DNA from: Patescibacteria group bacterium
GTDB lineage: Bacteria > Patescibacteriota > Patescibacteriia > 2-12-FULL-60-25
Direction: 5' to 3'
DNA: 64,000 nt
Assembly: GCA_018061025.1 (NCBI GenBank)
Contig: JAGOUY010000002.1
Location: 62,001 to 126,000 of the forward strand
Shown here: positions 8,850-18,600 of the stretch, one piece after another
Layout: the number at the start of each line of letters is the position of its first letter
Position numbering within the stretch: the stretch's first letter is position 1
Notes under the pieces: model-generated
Database searches by the model: none
Seen by the model: only the letters and a program-made list of their open reading frames with translations
Told to the model about the DNA's origin: nothing
Translations under genes and position numbers: made by a program

Positions 8850-9476
8850 ATGATCGAGATCGTCCAGATTGGTCGCCGTTTCCTGGCCATGCTGCTCGGC
8901 ATGGTCGCCCTCGCCGCCTTCTTCGCGGCCTGTGGCTCGGTCCCGAGCACGGACGCGTCCCCGCCGGACGCGAACCAGGTGGACGCGGCGGTCAACGACC
9001 GCTCCGCGCCGCCGCCGGACGTCATCGTGACGCCCGACACCCCTCCCCCGCCCCCCGACGCGATGCAGATCGCGCCGGACCTCCCTCCCCCGCCCCCCGA
9101 CGCCCCCGCGCCCGAGGACGCCTCCGTCCCGCCGATGGACGCCACCCCTCCCCCGCCGGACGTCGTGATGACGGGCTTCAGCCCTGGCATCTGCTCCGAT
9201 CTACCCCTCCACCGATGGCGCATTCGTGGCACAGAGAGCGAAGGTGACACGATCGGCTGCCGCATGCAGTCGAACGGGAACGCGGCGCTCGAACTTCCCG
9301 ACAACATCGCCGGACGACTCGGGGAGATCACAGCCGTCTGCAACATGGACCAGACGTGCCACGTGCCGGACAACATGACCCCGAGCCACTGGGCATGCAA
9401 CGGCTGGAGCACCCCGATGACGGAGTTCAACTGCTCTCGCGGAAGCGAGAGGATCATCATCGAGCGGGTCCGCTAG
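8850..9476 (+). CDS. Orphan GC-rich putative lipoprotein with PPPPDA repeats
   Basis: 208 residues. AAGGAG lies 9-14 bases before ATG. A basic start and hydrophobic helix end in FFAAC, a plausible but imperfect lipobox with Cys28. Residues about 29-105 are a disordered linker with repeated PPPPPDA/PPPPDV units. The C-terminal part (about 108-208) has five Cys and looks like a small disulfide-bonded domain. Codon use is strongly GC3-rich. Such Asp-Pro linkers are typical of myxobacterial-style lipoproteins, so transfer from a GC-rich donor is possible. It has its own promoter and terminator. Function unknown. Confidence 0.75.
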   Translation: MIEIVQIGRRFLAMLLGMVALAAFFAACGSVPSTDASPPDANQVDAAVNDRSAPPPDVIVTPDTPPPPPDAMQIAPDLPPPPPDAPAPEDASVPPMDATPPPPDVVMTGFSPGICSDLPLHRWRIRGTESEGDTIGCRMQSNGNAALELPDNIAGRLGEITAVCNMDQTCHVPDNMTPSHWACNGWSTPMTEFNCSRGSERIIIERVR

Positions 9477-9505
9477 TAAACACGGACCACCACAAACCTC
9501 ATTGC

Positions 9506-9543
9506 CCCTCGTTTCCGATAAGGAGAAGAAACGAGGGCTTTTT
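9506..9543 (+). terminator. Intrinsic terminator of the orphan lipoprotein gene
   Basis: A 10-bp perfect stem (CCCTCGTTTC at 9506-9515, GAAACGAGGG at 9528-9537) is followed by CTTTTT. Confidence 0.9.
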
Positions 9544-9567
9544 AATTATTTTCACAGTAGAGTTTAT

Positions 9568-9600
9568 GGGCTGGGTTCCCACCTCCGCTGGAATGGCAGA
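9568..9600. repeat. Degenerate dispersed palindromic repeat
   Basis: This resembles the reverse complement of the repeat at 41201-41234 (GGCTGGGTTCCC core, then GGAATG-CAG), with several substitutions in the hairpin. It is probably an old copy of the same family. Confidence 0.5.
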
Positions 9601-9622
9601 GAAGCAAGACAAGAAGCAAATA

Positions 9623-9656
9623 TAAAGCCCTCTCTTTTTGTTTAGAGAGGGCTTTA
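9623..9656 (-). terminator. Terminator of the giant Cys-rich protein gene
   Basis: A perfect 13-bp stem (9623-9635 / 9644-9656) with an 8-base T-rich loop sits 4 bp past the stop of the giant gene. The flanks are A/T-rich on both sides, so it may act in both directions. Confidence 0.8.
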
Positions 9657-9660
9657 TTAC

Positions 9661-12600
9661 CTATCTACGCGACCGAAGCTGCAATGAACCTGGATACACC
9701 ACCCAAGGACGATATCTACTCAATGAGCCTTCCCCAGGGTACTCCTCAAAACACTCATTAGGAGTTAGACGTGCACCATCCGTATTTAGCTTGGTGGAAT
9801 TAGCTCTACCACCCCCCAACGGTACCCCCGCATAACATCCTCCGTAAGGATGGAGAACGCTGCTTGTGAGTGGATCCGTGAGACCTGTTGGCGAGTTTAC
9901 CGTGCGACATTCGCCGGTACACCAGCCCCAGTTGTCTTCGATCAAGACACGTGGGGTAAAGCGACAGCTATTTGTCACCGTATCCCAGCATCCCGTCTTC
10001 GTGGCCAAATCCTCGATACATCTATCACCAGGAGCACACGTCGTAGCATCTGCAGCCCCGTTACATCTTAGCTCAGGATTGCCCGAGCAGCGGAAGCCGC
10101 TTGCACCAGATGGATTACACACATTGGATACTCCACCCACCGTGGCTGGCCCGTTACAGCTATAAACGTGACTAAACTCGAAGTAGTTTGGTTCACAGGC
10201 ATCAGCACTGTTGCCGAAGAAGGTGCGAATGTTACAGATATCGCGCGCCTCACCTGTGGCAAAACAGTCTGTGTCTTGCGTACACACGCGGTCAACATTG
10301 CGTGTACAGGTACCGATCGCCTCACATCTCCCATAGCCACCTGGACAATCAAGATCCGTGTTACACGTGAGCCCTGTTGGCCCGCGATTTGGACCCGCTG
10401 GAATGTAACATTCCGTGGTTCCACCACACATTGGCTTATGATTCTTAATCTTCGCATCTGGCAAAGATTGTTTGAATCCATCACCCCAATCAATCACGAG
10501 CTTGCGGATCGGCATCTGGTTGTGCGCAGCCCATCCGTAGAACTGAATCGTGGACTTGTGTTGGCCGCCTGCAATTGTGATCGGTCCTTCTGTTTGGCCA
10601 TTAAAGGTGAAGGTTCCCACCCGTGTGACCGCACATTGACCCGCTTCGCGACACTGCGTCGTATTGACTGCCGCCACGACCGGAGGCTGAGGCTTATACG
10701 TCGAGATGTAGTTAAAGTTTCTCGCCGCAAAGTCACTCGTTCCATCGCCTCCACGTGTGCCCGTTAATAAGTAGTCAGGGGTGTAGAAGCCCATCGTCAC
10801 ATCCGTAGGAAGAGGGTAAGGAGACAAGCGCGGACTAAGCGAGCTGACATCGCGACGTCGGTAGGCAATCAGGCCACAGAACTCATCCTTAGCATCCGGA
10901 CAAATATCGACACGTGGACGGTAGCCAACTCCATGCGTACAGATATTATTATCTTCATCCAGGTTTGTGGTCGCATTCGGCGTAAGAGTCGGACCCGTCA
11001 AGCTACATTCAGCCGCTGGTCGGTACAATCTGCGTTCGGCATCAATCGTGAACGAGACAGAACCACAGGCATTCACAATCGCTTCGTAGTCTCGAATCGT
11101 CGTCGCGGTGCGAGGCGGCGAGACGAGCTGCTGACGCCCCGTACTATCCATAGGAGTATACGTTGGAATAGCGAGAGCGATCGGTGGTAATGGTGGTACG
11201 CGCTCAGGCACAGGCTGCAAAGGTTGAGTCGGGTCAAGCTTACAGCTGTACTTACTCCCCGAACTCACACCTACACGACACACCTTGCCATCAAACACCC
11301 CACCCTTACATCTTCCATAATCTTTGCCTCTCCCTGAGGCAATCGCCGGCGTGATACAGCTGCCAAAGTTGATCTGCTGCCAAGTTTGGGCTGTACCAGT
11401 ACAGTCAGAGATAAAGGTAACCACCGACTCTATCCCATCGACAATTGAGTCAAGAACTTCTGTTACTCCATACACGATGAAGGCATACTCTACATTCTCT
11501 CGTGACCAATCACGCAAGCTGCGTAATTCACCTCGAGCATCACGCAAAATATTTAGATTGAGGCCCAGGATGTTCAACTGTTTGTAGGTAGCCGTTGGCA
11601 CAAATCCAGGGAAGCGATTCCATTCCGCTGGACCCGCAAGGCGCTCTTCAAACTCCAGTGCCGCACAATCATTAGACTGGTTAGCCATGGTGGGAACTGG
11701 ACCAGTAGGACTCGCATATCCATACCTCCAGGCACGTAGCACGCATTGACCCCCGGCTGGGATACGCGTCCCAATCGTCCCCGCATGCTCTGCCCGTCCT
11801 CCACAGCTCGTTATATCTATAGCGGTCGAGTACATACACGACCCATTAATATCTGGGCTACCCGGCGCACAAGGACTACCCGACACTCCATAGTCTGATG
11901 GAAAGCCAGCTAGGTTATTATAGGAGCGAGGTGCGTAGATCGTTGAGAATCCGCTACTGCGCTTCAAGTAATAATTATTGGAATCGAAGGAGCAATCGTA
12001 ATCCGCAAAACAATCTTCGTACTCATCCGATTGACTGACGACATAGACGCCTCCATCCGAATAGGTAACCTCCGTTCCTCGTGCGGTGGCCGTACCAGGC
12101 GCGGTGCGACGGGATGGGTCAACGCGCACAGGATTGCCGCGCTCATCCAACTTTGGAAACGCACACTTACCAGCTTCTGCAAAGCGCGTTTGCATCGTAT
12201 CGCTGCCACTCAACGCTTGGAACGGATTCTTCACACACTTTCCGGCTAACGGTAGAGGACATTCACGAGAACCCCCACCCGCCGTAGGCGCAGAACAATC
12301 CATGACGTTACGAATACCGCCTTGACACACAAATGGAGGAGCTGAACCCGGTCGAGACGTATAATGAGAGTTTGCTTCACTCGCCGTCAACTCTTCAATC
12401 GCGGGAGCCGGAGTCGATAGATCATCATACACCTGACGCGGATCTTCCACACACGAACCCGGTCGTCCGCCACACTCCGTATCCGTCGTACAACGTACAC
12501 CGACGCGAACAGAAGTACGATCACAAATCTTGCGCTTAGCCCAACCCGCCGTATTCACCCCACACTCCGCTAACAACTGTTTACGCTCCTGGCTGGCAGG

Positions 12601-15600
12601 ATTCACCAGGATTGGACCTGTATGACATACATCAGGGTCATCTCCACACGCAAGCCCCGCATTCACGCCAGATAACGCATCACACACCTTAATATCACTG
12701 AGATCTTCACGGGCTAAGGCACTCGTATCACATTCTCCATCCAAGCTACACATGGAGCTTGTAGGATATCGGCCCGCAGGAACGATCCCATCGGAAGGGA
12801 TACATGCACGTCCCTTAAATGGCCCATACAAACAGGCATTACTCGTAAAGTTTACTGGTTCCGACTCATAACGATAGATACGGTAGACACGCGCAAACAA
12901 GTTTGAGAGATACGCCCACTTATCTTTTGGATAAAGATCCGCACGGTAATAGGTATCCGCTCCAGACGCGATAAAGGTTGGTTTGTTAAGCGGCGAGAAG
13001 CCTGCCAAATCTTGGCCTGTTTGGAACAAGGCTTGGTCATCATTCCCAATTGAACGAGTCGTAAGAGCACTTGCAAACGGCGAGAAGCGCGTACCGTATG
13101 GGAGGCCAATACGTGGCACCGTAAACGATCCCTCCTTCCAAACACGATCCGTAAAGGCCGCATCCTGGAGCGAATCATGACTGCGAACTTCGGCTAATTC
13201 CTTACAAATATCCGCGCTCGTGATGTCTACATTCATGTACATGTAACGCACATCATTACTTGCCCCAGCACAACTTGCCACCCAAAAGCCCACAAACCTC
13301 CATGGCCCGCGCGGGGTTCGACCAGAACGAACAAACTCATCCGCCGTTGCACCTTGGTAGACCTGATCCGCATTCGTCTGAAAGACGGCCCGGATGCCAA
13401 AGTATGGCTTGTCTGATTCACATCGCTGGTAATCAGGTTGGCGACGAAGATCGTCAAAGCTATTGATCGGACTATCTCCAAACACCATGCGCGAGAACGC
13501 TTGGGTCTGACCTTCTAAGCGATGCCCCACCTCCCATGTCTTGAAGTAACAACGGTTATGCGAAGGCTCAATTCCCTTAAAGTCCACACAATCCATCGAG
13601 ATAGGCGTAGGCGTCGGACTCCCATCAATATTTCTGCCCCGTACCAACTTCTCCGTCGCACGCGTCATGATTGGATTATAGGTCGAGAAGAAGTTCTGAC
13701 GCCACATCTGGTCTCCCTGACGCGATTGGTCCAAGTTGTCGTAGTCCAAGCTCTGTAAATTATCGACCCAATCCGCTTGGTATCCACAGGCTAGACGACC
13801 CAGACCATTCTTATTCTCAAACGGAGCAATCTTAATGTAGCCAATATTCGCATCCGAAAGCCCACTTCGTACGACATCCACCGTAGAAGGCGGCGCATTG
13901 TATAAGCGAGCGACAAACAATGGCGAATTAATCTTAAAGAAGGTTTCCGTATACGAGGTATCTATAGAATGTCCCGTACCCACAAGACGCAATCCCTGAA
14001 TATCGGACTGGGAATCGTCATTATCCTGGTCATCATCGGTATCCTCACATTGTTGCGCCACCAAACTTCCATCCGTATTCACACCATCCAAAGAGGCATC
14101 TGCCGTCCCCTCATCAGACGTCCATAAATCATCGTAATAGAAGCCATGCATGCGACCCGCATACGTACTTGAAGCTGGATTACTGCTCCCTTCAAAATCC
14201 AGCGGCTCAAGACGGAGCGTCCGAGGTTTACGTGCCGAAGAGGTACAGTAGTATTGACCCGAACTTGGAGGAGGAGAATACCCGGCCGATGGCGCATAGT
14301 GATAGACATCCTTTTCTCCAAACAGAATTGGACCTGGACTCCAAGTAAGACAAGGCTGCTCTGTCGTACTTCCAAGACGAACAGAACGCGTCACATCACG
14401 CTCTAAGCATTGGCCAAATACTCCACGTACCGTCTCGACGCTCGTCAAAGCCACACATCGTCCACCCAAGGTGGAGTCTCCACAAGACTGTGAAGCATTA
14501 GACGCTTCTACAATGCGCTGGCGAGTAGAAGGAGGAGCTCCCGCACCACCAGCCGTAGGAGCACTTCCCCCGGTGCCAGGAGCAGCCCCAATCGATAATA
14601 CGACACCCGGAATACAGCCTTGGCCATCACGTGGACCACCAACACACACCCCCGTAGGAATATCTTGTGAAGCCGTATTATAGAACTTGCTTACCGCTGC
14701 TTCACGATAATCCGCACGTTTATAACTACAGCTACAATCCTCTCCGTACTCACACACATTCACACGATTGTAACCCGCCAACCGTTCCAAAGGCTTAGGC
14801 GGAGACTTGGTCACATCCCAACGCGTGGCATACGTATCTGGGAATGGCGCATCCGGTTGAGGATAGGCGCGACATTCCGCCATTGGAAAGGCTTTACGCA
14901 TAAACCCATCCGGAGACTCGGCACGAGTAAAGGTCTCTGCTAACGAAGTAAAGTCAAACGGACTGCGACGCACCTCTGGATCACCTAACGTGGCTGGATC
15001 AAACGAAGCCGCCAAATAACAGAAGCTTGTACTCGATACACTTACCTGCGAAGGAATAAAGTAGCCAATTAAGCCGGTTTGTACATGCTGACATAAGTGA
15101 AGTTCTGGGCTTGCCGCACCCAATCGAGAACGACGATCAAGAATACGTGCTTGGGTCGGAGAAGGTTCCTGATACTGTTGAAAACAGGCTCCCTCGGCTG
15201 AACACGGCAAGACTCCACTGGTAAATACCGATCGAGCGGGGGGCATGAACACGGCTGCTGCTAAGCGATAATCACGCGCATAGGCACCAGTTGCTTGTAT
15301 ATTTTCATTTCCCTCCACCGCGACACGCGCGTTAACCAAATCCGTCGTTAAGAAGGCATTTGGGATCGCATAGCCAGCATAATCCTTCTCCCCTAACCCA
15401 ACGGCACGACTCGTATACACACTACTTGTGAGCGCCTGTCCACGCGCCAAGATCGGTTCCGTACTCGTAGAAGAACGATCGACATACTTTGTACAGTATG
15501 GATCGTTATTATTCTGCGTACCCTCATCACATAAAGCGATGTTCGTACACAAATTACGCGTCCGGTTCGTAGCGGGGTCAGACACCACCTCAGAACTACT

Positions 15601-18600
15601 ACACCCCAACCACTGCGCACAATCACGATCCATCTTCACTTTCACAATCAAATTCGCATCATTCGCGACCTCACACGTTCCTACGCGCTTATAGAGAACA
15701 TCTCCACCACGCGGCAAACTAATCGGACGTGCCACTGTATCTGTACAATCATCATCGGTACGACACACAGATAAGGCCGTAAGCTCTGGATTATCACGCC
15801 ATCTCACCTCCCATTCTGTTAAAGAGAAGTCGTTAAGACCCGCTACACCCGCACAAGCACTGCTAAACGTCGCTGGCGTCACGAAGGAAGCCAAGCAATG
15901 ACGGATTCTTCCCGAACACCGACCTACTTGCGCCCGACAACTTGGGTCGGCCGGATTACGCACACAATCGACCGGCTGCACAGCGATAGGACGAGGCGCC
16001 GCTTGCTGACGCGCATAACTTGCGCGTGCATTGTAGCGATTATTCAAGTCGCTCGTATCCCGAATCAAGATACAGCCATTGCCTGGATCTACATTCCCTG
16101 CACACGTCGACGTATCCAACCGATCATTGCGGATAAAATAGTATGGCTTACCAGAAGGATTATCCGCATTCGAAGTGTCAGATGGATCACGCAATTCCGT
16201 ACACGCATCCGCAGACGAGCTACACGTCCCAACCCAACCACGATACATAGGGTCAGCTCGACGCGCCACCCCAAAGGTTTGTCCAGAAGCAAGTAATTCA
16301 GGGTAGCAAGGCTTCGCAGGCGCGGAATTCGTTTCAAACCAGCCAGAGTATCTCCCCTCCGGCATCCCAACCACGTCCGTCACATCTTCACGGTATTGGC
16401 ACGTATGCGTATCAGGGGTGCGGAAATATTCTTTACTTCCATTATAGGTAAATTCTTCACAGAATAATTCCGAAGGACGACACAAAGAACGGCTATAGGC
16501 GGTGATATCATCTTTTAGGTACACCGTCGTAAAACCAGTGACCTCCTGACGGTCAGGTGAAAATTGAGGTTTTCCAAAGGCGCGACAGCTGGCTTGATCA
16601 GCCGTACAACGCTTACTTGGTTCATCAATAAGATACATCATGCGATCCGGAGCACGTGTCGTGGTCGCCGCTCCAAAACCAGCAATTGCTGGGGAATCGC
16701 CACGAGTGAATGTTTCCGCCGCAACCGAATTCGAATTACGCGTATCCACAAACCCTTTACACCCAATCGCCGCTTCACGACACAATTGCGTGAATTGTCG
16801 CACATTCACGGTCTGTTGTTGACGATTACGGTAGGTACGACAACCCAACATCGCTTGTGGCTGAGGAACACCGTACGCATTTTGGTTACACGCATCCGGC
16901 GTCGACCAAGAATCTCGACGCATATACACCACATCTTGGACGCGCGTAATGACAATCTCATCCAAGAAGACAACATAGGCATTCGATAATCCTGGAGCCG
17001 TCCAAGCCAAACTAGAAGTCGCCGTCCCTGGATAGCCACTGAATGGACCCACCGTATAGCGCTGCCAATCCGTCCCTAGCGCGACCGTCCCCACAAACAC
17101 CGGTGGACGAGCAGTATTCGCAGGATCTCGTACCGTTAATTGAAGCGTACTACTCGCCAAGGCTGGTTTTGCCCAAAACGTCACATTATAGATTGCATCA
17201 GCTTGAGGAGTTCGAAACGGAGCAGATACCGTAATCGAATTACGGGCACCCACATCAACACGCAACGACTGGTCACCGACAAGCAATGATTCATTTGAAA
17301 CACGACCCGAGCTAAACTGCCCGCTTCCTGTGGCATTGCGGAATGTTTCACTGAATACAGGTAGAACCGCTCCCGAGGTCGAACCACGATATTCACGACA
17401 TCCAACCGCCGCCGCCGAACAGACACGGCTCTGTGGGACAAAGACGCGGTACAAACACTCATTCGCGCCCGCATCAAACACCCCATCCGTCTTTTCACAA
17501 TCCGCACGATTGGTACGCGCCACACGAAAATCCGTACAGCTTGGGGTGGATAAGACGGTCTGTGAATAATAACGATAGGAGGTATTCCCTTCTGCATCGT
17601 AAAATTGACGACAATCCGGGTCTAAGGCGGTACGCCAAGTCCCTTCATTACAGGTAGCTGGTTCTTTTAAGGTCAATCGCCCAGGTTCACGCTTGGCAAC
17701 AATCAAAGGAGCCGGGGGCGTGGAAACATCACGTACCAAACTCCAGGTACGCAATTGATACCCTGCGGAATCAGATCCTTCCCAGGTAAAGAAGGTTTGC
17801 GCATCTGGGCCAGGTTTGCGGCAGGAGCGCGCATAACTAAAGTAGGCTTGCTGCTCTCCTCCCGTTCCTTCTACATTCGTAAACGCTTCACAACCCACCT
17901 CTTCTTGTCGACAAGCTCCTCCTGTCGAGGGAATAAAGTACGTCGAGCTTGCATCCCCCGGATCACTAAAGCGCGCATCCGCATCCGCGACCAAATCAAA
18001 CGCCGAAGCCCCCTTCTTGTATTCGCTATATCCCACACACTGTGTCGGACACAAATCATTCGTCGACAAAATGGCTGGCACCTCTGACCCATTCCCTTGC
18101 ACATCCACATACCCATTACAGCCCGCTTCGGTTTGACGACAAACTTTCGCAAAACGATCACACAGTGGATGATCCCCATCGTTTCCCGCACACGCAAATT
18201 CATCCGGGGCAATCTTCAAATGTCGCTCAACCAACGCCTCGTTGAGACCCTCCACAAAATCCGTCGCATATTCACTCTCTTCCATTTGGATCGCATCCAG
18301 CAAAATATTTTCGCCCTGCACTTGCAACAACCCAGACATGGTTGTAGACGCCGTGACAAAGGTACATTCGTAACGCTGCCAATCCGTCCCGAGCGCCTGA
18401 CCCGCTCTTGGTTCCACAATGCCTGCATTCGTACTTGGACGCGAACACCCGCTGCTCCTGTATGCCCCTTCGACACTCACCAAACGAAACGCGTTATTCA
18501 CAAAGGCGTACTGACTCAAGGAAGTATTGACGCGCGGAGCCGGACCCGTCGCTGTTTTTGCCCGAGCAAATAAGGACAGCGTATACACGCGTCCTGGACT

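Noticed and set aside
8831..9460. Minus-strand frame opposite the lipoprotein gene
   Set aside because: Ser/Gly-rich mirror of the PPPPDA repeats; the plus frame has promoter, SD, signal sequence and terminator.
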